A stretch of 64,000 bases of DNA from an uncultured Lachnospiraceae bacterium (GCA_910586705.1 CAJUJK010000007.1:96972-160971); one strand, 5' to 3'; counted from the first letter of the stretch, positions 16,590-26,323 are shown. Notes: generated from the sequence alone by a model not told the origin. A program made the numbers and translations.

Positions 16590-17759
16590 TTATTTCTTCT
16601 CTCTCTTGGACAGCACGTCAAAGGCAACCGCGATTAAGAGCACCAGACCCTTTACCACCTTCTGGTAGTTCGCGTCCATACCCATGATACTCATGCCCTG
16701 ATTGATGACGCCCATCAGTGTCGCACCGATTACCACGCCGGCCACAGAACCGACGCCGCCGTATGCGGATGCGCCGCCGATAAAGCACGCGCCGATGGCA
16801 TCCATCTCATACCCCTGCCCGTAAGTGGGCTGTGAGGAAGTCAGTCTCGCAATCGTCAGAATACCTGCGAGAGCGGCGAGGAATCCCATATTTACATAGG
16901 CGATAAAGTACACCTTTTTTGTATTGATACCAGAGAGTCTGGTCGCCTTTTCATTGCCGCCCACCGCGTACAGATAACGACCGATTCTCGTCTTTGTGGT
17001 CAGATAGCCGTAAACCAGAAGCACCAGAAGAATCCAGATGAGCGCCGTCGGAATACCTTTGTGAGAAGAAAGCTTATAGGAAATCCACAAAATCACGGCA
17101 CTGATCACCACCAGCTTGACTACCGTGCTTCCAAGAGGCGCTGTCTCGTAACCTCTGCTCTTGTTGTTGATGCGGCTCTTTAACTGCATTGCCACCAGAA
17201 CAACCACCGCGATACATCCGGCGATCATACAGGTCATATTGAAGCCTTCGCCGCCAAAGAGGTCGGGCACATAACAGTCCGCGCCGCCGCCGAACACCTT
17301 GATAAAAGCATCGCTCTTGATGGAGACCGTCATACCCTGCAGCACCGCGTTGGAAAGTCCGCGGAACGCGTACATGCCAGCCAGCGTCGCGATAAAGGGC
17401 GGCACCTTCACATAGGCGATCCAGAATCCCTGCCACATACCGATCAGAATACCGATCACCAGCATGGCGAGAACCGCTGCCACCACGTTCACATTTTTAT
17501 CCATCATCATCGCGCCCACCGCGCCCGCGAAACAGACCACGGAACCGACGGAAAGGTCGATGTTGCCGCCTGTCAGGATACAGAGCAGCATACCTGTCGC
17601 CAGCACGAACACGTAAGCGTTCTGGGAGATCAGGTTATTGATATTCTGCGGGAACAGAATTTTTCCCTCTGTCGTAATGCTGAAGAAAATCACCACCAGA
17701 ACAAGGGCGATAATCATGGTATATTTTCTTAAAAATACAGAAACATTTGTCTTTTCCAT
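16590..17759 (-). CDS. mmsB: Multiple-monosaccharide ABC transporter permease (first copy)
   Basis: The 389-residue polytopic membrane protein belongs to the ribose/xylose/galactose permease family, with FVLATGMLLCILTGGNIDLS near residues 50-70 and a conserved GGASAYGGVGSVAGVVIGA loop near the C-terminus. It lies 4 bases after the ATPase gene and 15 bases before the second permease gene. The family normally uses one permease gene per operon; here there are two intact ones. Confidence 0.92.
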   Translation of the reverse strand: MEKTNVSVFLRKYTMIIALVLVVIFFSITTEGKILFPQNINNLISQNAYVFVLATGMLLCILTGGNIDLSVGSVVCFAGAVGAMMMDKNVNVVAAVLAMLVIGILIGMWQGFWIAYVKVPPFIATLAGMYAFRGLSNAVLQGMTVSIKSDAFIKVFGGGADCYVPDLFGGEGFNMTCMIAGCIAVVVLVAMQLKSRINNKSRGYETAPLGSTVVKLVVISAVILWISYKLSSHKGIPTALIWILLVLLVYGYLTTKTRIGRYLYAVGGNEKATRLSGINTKKVYFIAYVNMGFLAALAGILTIARLTSSQPTYGQGYEMDAIGACFIGGASAYGGVGSVAGVVIGATLMGVINQGMSIMGMDANYQKVVKGLVLLIAVAFDVLSKREKK

Positions 17760-17763
17760 ATCC

Positions 17764-19302
17764 TTACGCCCCCTTTCCAGATGTCACGATGATGGACATG
17801 ATCTTCTCCTGGGACGCCTCCTCAGCGGAGAGTTCCCCGGCAATCTTACCCTCGTTCATCACATAAATCCTGTCGCTCATGCCGAGCACCTCCGGCAGCT
17901 CCGAAGAGATCATCACCACGGACTTGCCCGCCGCCACCAGATCGTTGATGATACAGTAAATCTCATACTTGGCGCCCACGTCGATACCTCTCGTCGGCTC
18001 ATCCAGAATCAGTACGTCGGGATCCGTAAACATCCACTTTGCCAGAAGAACCTTCTGCTGGTTTCCGCCGGAAAGGTTGCCCACATTCTGCTCCACGGTG
18101 GGGCACTTGGTTTTCAGCTTGCCTCTGTACTCCTCAGCCACCTGATACTCTTTATCCTTGTCAATGATCATCCGGGGACTGATGCTGTCCAGATTTGCCA
18201 GCGTCGTGTTAATCTTGATTGGATTGGTGAGCACAAGCCCGTTGCCCTTCCGGTCCTCGGTCACATAGGCAAGCTTATTTTTGATCGCCTGCTTGATGGT
18301 CTTTAAGTGCACTTCCTTGCCGTCCAGATAAAGCTGGCCGCTGATGTTCGTGCCGTAAGACTGCCCGAAAATACTCATGGCAAGTTCGGTACGCCCCGCG
18401 CCCATCAGGCCGGAGATACCTACCACCTCACCCTTTCTCACTTTGATGGACACATTGTCGCACACCTTCCTCTCCGGATAGAGCGGATGATGTACCGTCC
18501 AATTTTTCACTTCCATATTCACGTCACCGATCTTTACGCCGTGACGTTTCGGGAAACGGTCGGTCAGCTCACGTCCAACCATGCCCTGAATAATTCTATC
18601 CTCTGAAATCTCCGTGGTATGCTTATCCATCGTCTCGATGGTGGAACCGTCACGGATGACCGTGATCTTATCCGCCACATAAGCAACCTCGTTTAATTTA
18701 TGAGATATAATAATCGATGTCATGCCCTCTTTCTTAAACTTTAACATAAGATCGAGCAGCGCCTGGGAATCCTTCTCATTCAATGAGGAGGTCGGCTCAT
18801 CCAGAATCAGAAGCTTCGCATGTTTTGCCATCGCTTTCGCGATCTCCACAAGCTGCTGCTTGCCCGTGCCGATATCCTTAACCAGCACTCTGGAAGATTC
18901 TGAAAGACCTACCATTTTCAGATATTTGTCGGCTTCCCCGTAAGTCTCGTTCCAGTCGATCGCCGCGCTCTTTCCGCGCTCGTTTCCAAGGAACATGTTC
19001 TCTCCGATCGTCATGTAGGGGATCAGCGCCAGCTCCTGATGGATGATGACGATTCCCTTCTCCTCGGAGTCCTTGATCTTACCAAACTTACACACTTCAC
19101 CGTTGTAGACGATGTCGCCCTCATATGTACCATAGGGATAAATGCCGCTCAAAACGTTCATCAGCGTGGACTTGCCCGCGCCGTTCTCACCGACCAGCGC
19201 GTGGATTTCGCCTTCCTCCACCTTTAAATTTACGTTGTCGAGCGCCTTGACACCGGGGAACGTTTTGGTAATATTTTTCATTTCCAGTAAAACTTTAGCC
19301 AA
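17764..19302 (-). CDS. mmsA: Multiple-monosaccharide ABC transporter ATP-binding protein
   Basis: The protein has 512 residues when started at the TTG at 19302 (MAKVLLEMKNITKTFPG), which has GGGAGGA 7 bases upstream. Two fused ATPase domains are present. The first has Walker A GENGAGKST, signature KDIGTGKQQLVEIAKA and Walker B LLILDEPTSSL. The second has MGAGRTE in place of a good Walker A, with signature LSGGNQQKVLLAKW and LILDEPTRGID. This two-domain layout with a degenerate second P-loop is normal for MglA/RbsA/XylG proteins. It energises the two permeases encoded downstream. Confidence 0.94.
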   Translation of the reverse strand: MAKVLLEMKNITKTFPGVKALDNVNLKVEEGEIHALVGENGAGKSTLMNVLSGIYPYGTYEGDIVYNGEVCKFGKIKDSEEKGIVIIHQELALIPYMTIGENMFLGNERGKSAAIDWNETYGEADKYLKMVGLSESSRVLVKDIGTGKQQLVEIAKAMAKHAKLLILDEPTSSLNEKDSQALLDLMLKFKKEGMTSIIISHKLNEVAYVADKITVIRDGSTIETMDKHTTEISEDRIIQGMVGRELTDRFPKRHGVKIGDVNMEVKNWTVHHPLYPERKVCDNVSIKVRKGEVVGISGLMGAGRTELAMSIFGQSYGTNISGQLYLDGKEVHLKTIKQAIKNKLAYVTEDRKGNGLVLTNPIKINTTLANLDSISPRMIIDKDKEYQVAEEYRGKLKTKCPTVEQNVGNLSGGNQQKVLLAKWMFTDPDVLILDEPTRGIDVGAKYEIYCIINDLVAAGKSVVMISSELPEVLGMSDRIYVMNEGKIAGELSAEEASQEKIMSIIVTSGKGA

Positions 19303-19421
19303 AGTGTATTCCTCCCAACATTTTTTGTATCTGCTACCCACGTCTCTCTCTAAAATCAGCAGGCGGGAAAACCCGCCTGCCGGTTTCACTTACTACTATT
19401 ATATCATATTTCTGATATGCA

Positions 19422-19593
19422 GAGAATGCGTTTTCTGCGTTCTCTTGTTTGAGACTTAGAATTTCTTGGCGAAACTCTTTCTCAGCCTACGGAGAATGCG
19501 TTTTCTGCGTTCCCTCATGTGAATCTTTCTCCGCCTACGGAGAACGCGCTTTCTGCGTTCTCCCATGCGAAACTTAGTGTTTCTTGGCGAAAC
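19422..19593. repeat. Three tandem hairpin repeats between chvE and mmsA
   Basis: Three copies of a GGAGAAYGCG...TGCGTTCTCC palindrome occur at 19422-19444, 19491-19513 and 19539-19563; the third has a perfect 9-bp stem. They are separated by copies of GAnACTTAGnnTTTCTTGGCG (19451 and 19569). They sit in the 330-base gap between the binding-protein and ATPase genes of one operon, where hairpins often protect the upstream mRNA and reduce read-through. A related hairpin occurs at 34984. Confidence 0.7.
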
Positions 19594-19632
19594 GCCCTCT
19601 GGCGTTGAGCCCTAGAAACTCTTTTCGCATTG

Positions 19633-20808
19633 TTACTGGAGATCCGCCTCTGTATAGTAACCGGAGTCGATCAGCAGCTCTTTGTAGTTGTTAACGTCCG
19701 CGAATACGGGCTCGCAAAGGTAAGAAGGAATCACGCCTGTGCCGTTGTCGTAAGTCGTGGTATCGTTTACTTCAACAGTCTCACCCTTCAGGATCTGACC
19801 AACCATCTTAACAACCTGAGATGCCAGAGTACGGGTATCCTTGAATACGGACATAGCCTGCTTGCCGTCGATCATGTTCTTTACGTTTGCGATATCACAG
19901 TCCTGACCTGTAACTACAGGGTACTCGCCTGTGTAGTTTGCTGCCAGAGCGTTCTCAACACCGAGAGCGGTGGAGTCGTTGGAGCAAAGAGCGATGTGAA
20001 GAGTCGTACCGTCAGAGTAGTTGGAAGAAAGGATGTTCTCCATTCTAGCCTGTGCGGTCTCGGTAGCCCATGCGGGTGTACCAACGGTTGCGAAATCGAT
20101 CTGGCCGGAGGGAACAACGATCTTGCCAGCGTCCATGTAAGGCTTTAACACGTCAATTGCGCCGTTGTAGAAGAAGGTTGCGTTGTTGTCATCCGGGGAA
20201 CCGCCGGTGATCTCCATGTTGAAAGGACCCTCTGCGTTGTCCAGATCCAGCTCGTCAACAATGTACTGCCCCTGTGTCTGGCCTACCTTGTAGTTATCGA
20301 AGGTAGCGTAGTAGGAAATCGCATCGGTGTTCTTGATCAGACGGTCATATGCGATAACCGGGATGTTTTTGCTCTTTGCGCCTTCCAGAACGGTGGTCAG
20401 GGACTCGCCGTCGATGGAAGCGATAACCAGTACGGAGCAGCCGCCGTTGATCATGTTCTCGATCTGGGAAACCTGAGTAGCTACGTCGTTGGAAGCGTAC
20501 TGAAGGTCTACCTCATAACCTGCTGCCTCGAGCTCTGCCTGCATGTTGGAACCGTCCTGATTCCATCTCTGCAGATCCTTTGTGGGCATTGCCACACCAA
20601 CCTTATTGCCGCTGGGCGCTGCTGCGTCCGCTGCGGGAGCCTCTGCCTCTGCATCCGCTGCCGGTGCTTCTGCCTCTGCCGCAGGAGCCTCTGCCTCTGC
20701 TGCAGGCTCAGATGTAGCTGCCGGAGCTGCCTCGCCGCCGCCACAGCCAACCAGTGTAGCTGCAACCATAGAAGTCGCAAGTACCATACCTAATACTTTT
20801 CTTTTCAT
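19633..20808 (-). CDS. chvE: Sugar-binding lipoprotein ChvE
   Basis: The 391-residue lipoprotein has signal peptide MKRKVLGMVLATSMVAATLV and the lipobox cysteine at about residue 22. An Ala/Glu/Pro-rich linker (about 25-65) leads to a type I periplasmic binding fold (Peripl_BP_4) starting KVGVAMPTKDLQRWNQDG. The linker is low-complexity and encoded by near-repeats. It captures monosaccharides for the mms permease. The gene has its own promoter and an extended hairpin-filled 3' gap, which fits high expression of the binding protein. Confidence 0.93.
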   Translation of the reverse strand: MKRKVLGMVLATSMVAATLVGCGGGEAAPAATSEPAAEAEAPAAEAEAPAADAEAEAPAADAAAPSGNKVGVAMPTKDLQRWNQDGSNMQAELEAAGYEVDLQYASNDVATQVSQIENMINGGCSVLVIASIDGESLTTVLEGAKSKNIPVIAYDRLIKNTDAISYYATFDNYKVGQTQGQYIVDELDLDNAEGPFNMEITGGSPDDNNATFFYNGAIDVLKPYMDAGKIVVPSGQIDFATVGTPAWATETAQARMENILSSNYSDGTTLHIALCSNDSTALGVENALAANYTGEYPVVTGQDCDIANVKNMIDGKQAMSVFKDTRTLASQVVKMVGQILKGETVEVNDTTTYDNGTGVIPSYLCEPVFADVNNYKELLIDSGYYTEADLQ

Positions 20809-20844
20809 GTCTTAGTTTTCCTCCCTTTTCTTAATAAATGAGTT

Positions 20845-20875
20845 TGCGAATTTCTTTCGCACCTCCAATATACCA
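20845..20875 (-). promoter_or_regulatory. Extended -10 promoter of chvE and leader hairpin
   Basis: On the minus strand TGGTATATT (20867-20875) is an extended -10 box with no good -35. It is followed in the leader by TGCGAA-AGAAA-TTCGCA (20845-20861), a perfect 6-bp hairpin, and then the GGGAGG ribosome site. Confidence 0.5.
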
Positions 20876-20990
20876 CAAAGAAAATAGGAATAATTTATGA
20901 CATTCTGTACATTTTCACCATACTGAAATTTTATGCAGAAACTGTACTAGCATATTTTTGCAATTAGCTTTCCCGTTTCACAAAATAATG

Positions 20991-22046
20991 CTATTCCGGC
21001 ATCTGTCCAGACACATTCAGATACACATCCTCCTTCAGATGAAAGCCGCTGCCGATAATGACCTCGTCGATATTGTCCCTGTTCACGCTGATCGGCTCCA
21101 GCCCGATATAAGGCACCTTGTATGCACCGCTGTCAATCAGGGTCACGTCCTCACCCTCCATTTTCTCACCTTTCGCAAGCGCCACCGCTTCCTCCGCCGC
21201 CCGGGTCGCCAGACGCTCCACAGGCTTGTAGACAGTCATAACCTGCGTGCCCTCCACGATCCGCTGACATGCCGCCAGATCCGCATCCTGCCCGACTACC
21301 AGCATATTCCCTGCCTGTCTCGTCTCCGCCAGCGCGCGCACCGCCTGCGTCGCCAGATCGTCATTGCCGCACATGATGGCATCCGCCTGCGACACTTTCG
21401 CCGAATTGTTGTAAATATAGGCTGCCGCCTCCTCCGCGCGCCAGTTGTCGGCATGGATGGAGTCCAGAATGCCCACATGATGCTTGTTCATCACCCGCTT
21501 GAACGCCCCCTCCACCAGAGGCACATTGTTGTCTGTGGGAGAGCCGCCGATCATAATCACACTTCCCCCGCTAATGCCCTCCGCCAGCAGCGCCCTCGCC
21601 ATCATTTCCCCCACCATCTCATTGTCGAAGGAAATATAGAGATCAACATCCGCGTCGTCGATCAGCCTGTCGTAGGAGAGCACCCTGATTCCCGCATCCT
21701 TCGCCTTCTTCACCGATTCCCGCAAAGAAGCCGGGTCGATGGCGATAATGACGATCACATCCATTCCTTTCTGAATGAAATAATCGATCTGCTTTTTCTG
21801 CTCCTCCACGACGCCGTTGGCGTTCTGCACGTTGACTTCCGCCCCCAGTTCTTTTGCCACCGAGACAAATACATCCCGGTCCCGCTGCCATCTCTCAATG
21901 ACAAAGGAGTCAAAACTCATGCCGATCTGGATTTTTTCTTCCTCCCCGTCGTCACTCTCCCTGCTGCTTTCCGCCTTTCCGCAGCCACAAATGGCAAGCA
22001 GCAACAGCAGCACAGCAGTCAGACACACAATCTGCTTTTTCCCCAT
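20991..22046 (-). CDS. Sugar-binding lipoprotein (second ABC-type binding protein)
   Basis: The 351-residue lipoprotein has a signal peptide with a lipobox ending AICGC and a Peripl_BP_4 domain beginning QIGMSFDSFVIERWQRDRDV. It ends in a short tail after the domain. It resembles ChvE/XylF but lacks the long acidic linker. It lies between the two-component regulator and chvE on the same strand. It may feed the same permease with a different sugar or assist the sensor. Confidence 0.88.
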   Translation of the reverse strand: MGKKQIVCLTAVLLLLLAICGCGKAESSRESDDGEEEKIQIGMSFDSFVIERWQRDRDVFVSVAKELGAEVNVQNANGVVEEQKKQIDYFIQKGMDVIVIIAIDPASLRESVKKAKDAGIRVLSYDRLIDDADVDLYISFDNEMVGEMMARALLAEGISGGSVIMIGGSPTDNNVPLVEGAFKRVMNKHHVGILDSIHADNWRAEEAAAYIYNNSAKVSQADAIMCGNDDLATQAVRALAETRQAGNMLVVGQDADLAACQRIVEGTQVMTVYKPVERLATRAAEEAVALAKGEKMEGEDVTLIDSGAYKVPYIGLEPISVNRDNIDEVIIGSGFHLKEDVYLNVSGQMPE

Positions 22047-22091
22047 ACTCTGATCTCCCCATATCTTTTGCAGAAGCTCTTTTCGCGCTAT

Positions 22092-23690
22092 CTAAAGTGT
22101 TTTATACTCCGTAGGCGTCACGCCCACATTTTTCTTAAAGGAACGGCTGAAATAATTGGGATCCGCGTATCCTACCATGGAGCAGATTTCCTTCATGGAA
22201 TACTCCGTGGTGGTGAGCAGCTCCTTTGCCCTGTCCATGCGTATCTTTGTCAGATACTCCACAAAGCCTTCCCCCACACCTTCCTTGAATATCTTGCTGA
22301 AATAATAAGGGCTGATATTGAGTGCCTGTGAGACCTCATCCAGAGAGATATCCCTGCTGTAATTATTCTGGATATAAGCCTTCGCTGCCTCAACCGCTCC
22401 CAGAGATTTTTCAGACGCCTTCGTGCTGACATTCCGGCTCGCCGTCTCCATCTTTTCTATAAACCATTTTTTTATGGACGCTATGTCATCCATTTCCATG
22501 ATCGCGGGCAGATAGTCCGATCTGGCGCGGAACTCGTAAGTCATCCCGCCGGAATTGTAGGCGAGATGCTCCGCGTAGAGCACAAACTCCAGCACTTTCA
22601 GCCGGATGTTCATCAGATAGCTGCCGTGCAGCTTCGCCACCAGATCAAAATAGGTTTCCGCCGTTGCCACAGCGTGATCCGCATCCCCGTTTTTGACCTC
22701 CGAAAAGAGCTTCTTTTCCAGATCCACGGGGTAAGTTTCCTCGTGGGCGCAGCCGATCGGCAGATCATCCACATGCGCCACGCTGCCGTTTGTCATAATC
22801 AGGGCGTTTATCGCTTCCTTGTATGCCTCCCTTGCCTCCTCCAGCGGCGCAATGGCGCTGATGCCGATACGGAAACTGATCTGCGTCCGCTTTTTCAGTT
22901 CCCGGACAAGCTCTCTGGATTTCTCGATAAGGGAGATTCTCTCCTCATAGGACATCTGCGTCTCCTCGCAGGGCACCAGCCCCGGCAGCTTGTTCGCCAT
23001 GGACATCCCCAGAATCATCCCGGGGTAAGCCTCCTTCATATACTCTCTAAGCAGGTCGCCGTACTGCTGCATTTTCACGCTGCTGCCCACCGCGTTGGTC
23101 ATATGGTTCCCCTCCTGCATGTCCCCGCAGACCACCGCCAGAATATAGGCATAATTCTGGTCGATGCCCAGAAGCTGCTTGTAATTTTCAATATCCTCCG
23201 TAAAATGCTCCTGAAAGAGCAGGTTATAGAGCAGCCCGCTCTCTATGATGGGCATCACGGTTTCCAGCTTTTCCCGGATCAGCAGGTCGTTGCTGCGCTT
23301 GTTCCGCTCCCTGTCAATCTGCTCCATCGCTTTCCTCAGCGCCGCAATGATCCGTGTCTTTTCCATGGGCTTCGTAATGTACTCCAGAACGCCGAGCTTG
23401 ATCGCCTCCTTCGCGTAATCGAACTTGTCGTAGGCGCTCATCACGATAAAGACCACGTTTGCGTTTGTCTCCCGGATCTCCCGCATCGCCTCGATGCCGT
23501 TGATGCCGGGCATCTGGATATCCATAATCGCAATATCCGGGCGGAAATTTTCGGCAAGCTCAATCACGCTCCTGCCCGTCTTCGCAAACTCGATCGCACA
23601 CTGGTCGCCAAACTCCTTCTCTATGATAAATTTCAGAGAATCGATCACGATTCCCTCGTCGTCCGCCAGCATAATCTTGTAACGACTCAT
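22092..23690 (-). CDS. Response regulator with AraC-type DNA-binding domain (YesN type)
   Basis: The protein has 532 residues. The receiver domain is at about 1-125, with acidic pocket LADDEG and phospho-acceptor Asp in IAIMDIQMPG. A middle region of about 270 residues follows, then a C-terminal AraC-type pair of helix-turn-helix motifs (SLDEVSQALNISPYYFSKIF and SMKEICSMVGYADPNYFSRS). The start overlaps the end of the kinase gene by 4 bases. It probably activates the chvE-mms genes just downstream. Confidence 0.94.
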   Translation of the reverse strand: MSRYKIMLADDEGIVIDSLKFIIEKEFGDQCAIEFAKTGRSVIELAENFRPDIAIMDIQMPGINGIEAMREIRETNANVVFIVMSAYDKFDYAKEAIKLGVLEYITKPMEKTRIIAALRKAMEQIDRERNKRSNDLLIREKLETVMPIIESGLLYNLLFQEHFTEDIENYKQLLGIDQNYAYILAVVCGDMQEGNHMTNAVGSSVKMQQYGDLLREYMKEAYPGMILGMSMANKLPGLVPCEETQMSYEERISLIEKSRELVRELKKRTQISFRIGISAIAPLEEAREAYKEAINALIMTNGSVAHVDDLPIGCAHEETYPVDLEKKLFSEVKNGDADHAVATAETYFDLVAKLHGSYLMNIRLKVLEFVLYAEHLAYNSGGMTYEFRARSDYLPAIMEMDDIASIKKWFIEKMETASRNVSTKASEKSLGAVEAAKAYIQNNYSRDISLDEVSQALNISPYYFSKIFKEGVGEGFVEYLTKIRMDRAKELLTTTEYSMKEICSMVGYADPNYFSRSFKKNVGVTPTEYKTL

Positions 23691-25219
23691 GTCTTCTCTC
23701 CTTCTGACACTTCCCCGGCTGCCCCGCCATTCCTCTTATGTTCCCTGTCATACCGTTCCAGACAGAGGCACACCTCCGTGCCCATACCCTCTCCCTCGCT
23801 CTTCAGCGTCATCACGTGTTCATTGCCCGTAAAAAGCCGCATACGGGAAATCACATTGTCCATGCCGACGCCGTTTCCGCCAGACGCCATATCCTCATCC
23901 CGGTAAGTGCCGCTCAGCACCTTTTCAATGGTCTCCGCGCTCATGCCGACGCCGTTGTCCTTCACGCTGATGCAGACCTGCCCGTCCTTCTCGTAGAGGG
24001 AAAGCCGGATCACGCCCCGGTCGCCCATCTCCCGTATGCCGTGGTTGACGCAGTTCTCCACAATGGGCTGCAGAATCATGCCCGGCATTTCCGTGTGCAG
24101 GAGGGATCCGTCGATATGTTTTTCGTAGTGGATGTCCCCGGCAAACCGCACGTTCAGAATATAGATGTAGGAATCCACCATCTCCACCTCATCGGCAACG
24201 GTCACCGTCTCCTCGCTTTTCTTCATATTATATCTGTAAAACTGTGCCACCTTCTGGATATAGTCGTAAGTCCTGTCCGCCCCCTCCATCATGGCAAGCT
24301 GCGCGCCCGCATTTAACGTATTGAACAGAAAGTGCGGATTGATCTGCGCCTGCAGGTACTTGAGTCTCGCGTCCTTCAGATGGCCTTCCATCAGCAGTTC
24401 CCGCTCCTTCAGCGCGCGCTCCGCCTCCATGCTCTCCCTGATGCGCTCGATGTATCTGCCGATGCTGACCACCATGGAATTGAATGCGCCTGTCACCACG
24501 CCCACCTCGTCCTGCGATTCCACCGGCAGAAGCTCGATCTCAAAATTGCCCTTCGCCACCTCGTCCGCCTGCCCGGCAAGCTTTTTCAAAGGGCGGATCA
24601 GCGCCCCCACAAAGCCGATGATGATGCACACATTGCTGAACATCACAAGGACGATGGCGATAACAGACACGATCTCAAAGAGGCGGAACCGTTTCTGTAG
24701 TTCGCTGTAGCGCTCGGAGTTACTGCGGAACTGCTCCATGTTCAGATTGGAAATGTAAGTACAGATATAATCGTACATCCGGGTGGCGTTCTCATAGTGA
24801 AAGCGGTATTTCTCCACGTTCCTTCCGCGCTTCGCCTCAATGGTCTGCGCCACCTCCGCAAGATACCCTTCCGTCATATGCCGGATGTTCCGCTCCATCC
24901 GGTCAAAGGACTGCCCCGTAACCTCCTCGTTCAGTTCCGACGCCATATTCCTGCAAAGCGACTCACTCCGATAATAGTTTTCCAGAGAATCGCTGGTTTT
25001 TACGTTAAGATAATCCGTCATGTTGCTCTGCAGGGCGTTGACCGCGTCGGAAAACTGATTCAGATGACGGTTGTCCTGATATACCATATCCAGTCTGCCG
25101 GACATGCTGTTGATGCCGATGATCAGGAAAATATTTACCATCACCACGAGAATGTTCGTCACAATGTAAATACTGCTGATTTTAAACTGTAGGGAGAAGT
25201 CGCGCAGCTTATTCGTCAT
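23687..25219 (-). CDS. LytS/YesM-type sensor histidine kinase
   Basis: The protein has 510 residues from the ATG at 25219 (MTNKLRDFSLQFKIS). Two membrane segments (about 15-35 and 180-205) enclose an outer helical sensor region. A HAMP linker follows (IRPLKKLAGQADEVAKGNFE), then the phospho-accepting LQAQINPHFLFNTLN motif, and an ATPase domain with DNGVGM and GNGVGMDNV. The start lies within the last codons of the anchored binding protein gene (11-base overlap), so the two are made together. It presumably phosphorylates the regulator encoded next. Confidence 0.94.
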   Translation of the reverse strand: MTNKLRDFSLQFKISSIYIVTNILVVMVNIFLIIGINSMSGRLDMVYQDNRHLNQFSDAVNALQSNMTDYLNVKTSDSLENYYRSESLCRNMASELNEEVTGQSFDRMERNIRHMTEGYLAEVAQTIEAKRGRNVEKYRFHYENATRMYDYICTYISNLNMEQFRSNSERYSELQKRFRLFEIVSVIAIVLVMFSNVCIIIGFVGALIRPLKKLAGQADEVAKGNFEIELLPVESQDEVGVVTGAFNSMVVSIGRYIERIRESMEAERALKERELLMEGHLKDARLKYLQAQINPHFLFNTLNAGAQLAMMEGADRTYDYIQKVAQFYRYNMKKSEETVTVADEVEMVDSYIYILNVRFAGDIHYEKHIDGSLLHTEMPGMILQPIVENCVNHGIREMGDRGVIRLSLYEKDGQVCISVKDNGVGMSAETIEKVLSGTYRDEDMASGGNGVGMDNVISRMRLFTGNEHVMTLKSEGEGMGTEVCLCLERYDREHKRNGGAAGEVSEGEKT

Positions 25220-26303
25220 ATTCCAGCTCCTCTCCCCGCAGATACTCGTCCACATTCTCCTTGGTAATCAGACTGATATCCGCCGTAAAATACTGGCTCG
25301 TGTAACCCAGATCGTGATACTCCTGCAGCGCGTCGATGCAGAACGCCCCCATCTGCGCCGTGTCAATATCCACGGTGGCATATATGACACTTCGGTCAAT
25401 GGCGTTGAGAATCGTGTCGGAAACATAATGCCCGAGAATACTGACCGTGCCCACCTTATTGTAATCCACCACCGCCTGATATGCGCAGGTGGTGTTCAGC
25501 TCGTTCAGACAGATCAGAATATCGGGAATTTCCTGCCCCATAAAAATATCGCGGACAGACTCTTCCACCGAAAAGGCGTTGGTGTCGTCCACCGACTGCA
25601 GGGAAAGCTCCACAGCCGTCTCCCCCCGCTCCTGCTCGATTGTCTCCTGAATGCCGGAGTAGAGGATATTCTGGTCCAGACTGTTCGCGTAGGAATTGAC
25701 CAGAAGAGTCACCCTAATCGGGCGGTCCGCGGAACCGGCCAGCCGCTCCCGCATAATTCTGAGCGCCTGTCTGCCGTACTCCCTGCCCAGATTGTAGCTG
25801 CCCACGCCCACAAAGCTGCAGCGCGCGCTCTGGGTATTGTCCCCGTAAAGCGTCACCACGGGGATCCCCGCCATGTCCGCCCGGTCGATTAACGCCGTCA
25901 TCGCCTCCTCTTCACTGGCTGTCACGATGATGCCGTCCACGCCGGAAGCGATCGCAATCTCCATCTGTTCTTCCACGCTGTAGTCCTGAAAGCGGTCGTT
26001 TCCCAGCCAGTCCACATAGACGTTTTCCTGAAGCGCCCGCTCGTAAGCGCCCTGATACACAGACTGCCAGAAAACGGATTTCCCTTCCCGCGTAATCATC
26101 ATGTAATATCTGTCGTAGGTCTCTCCCGCCGTCTCCTCCTGAAAACTCCCCTTATAAAACCACAGGATATATCCCGCCATCAGCACCGTAAACAGGATGC
26201 TTACCGCCGTCAGAAAGACGGGCAGAAACGTAAGCCCCGAAAATTTTCTTTCCGGGGCTTGGTTTTCCGTGTGTTGTTGTTTCTCGTTCCTAATTATCTT
26301 CAA
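25209..26303 (-). CDS. Membrane-anchored sugar-binding sensor protein (XylFII-like)
   Basis: The 364-residue protein has one N-terminal membrane anchor (about residues 24-50, LTFLPVFLTAVSILFTVLMA) and no lipobox, followed by a Peripl_BP_4 domain. It heads the sensor operon and overlaps the kinase gene. In the known XylFII-LytS system an anchored binding protein presents sugar to the kinase. The same gene order here suggests the same role; the sugar is unknown. Confidence 0.85.
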   Translation of the reverse strand: MKIIRNEKQQHTENQAPERKFSGLTFLPVFLTAVSILFTVLMAGYILWFYKGSFQEETAGETYDRYYMMITREGKSVFWQSVYQGAYERALQENVYVDWLGNDRFQDYSVEEQMEIAIASGVDGIIVTASEEEAMTALIDRADMAGIPVVTLYGDNTQSARCSFVGVGSYNLGREYGRQALRIMRERLAGSADRPIRVTLLVNSYANSLDQNILYSGIQETIEQERGETAVELSLQSVDDTNAFSVEESVRDIFMGQEIPDILICLNELNTTCAYQAVVDYNKVGTVSILGHYVSDTILNAIDRSVIYATVDIDTAQMGAFCIDALQEYHDLGYTSQYFTADISLITKENVDEYLRGEELEYDE

Positions 26304-26323
26304 TGCCTTTTGCGAGTTTCCCT

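Noticed and set aside
19422..19593. Possible short CRISPR array
   Set aside because: The repeats are palindromic but spacing is irregular, the intervening pieces are themselves repeated, and there are no cas genes.
20958..22331. Plus-strand frame of about 450 codons opposite the binding lipoprotein
   Set aside because: It spans the end of one minus-strand gene and the beginning of another, has no ribosome site, and is low-plausibility protein.
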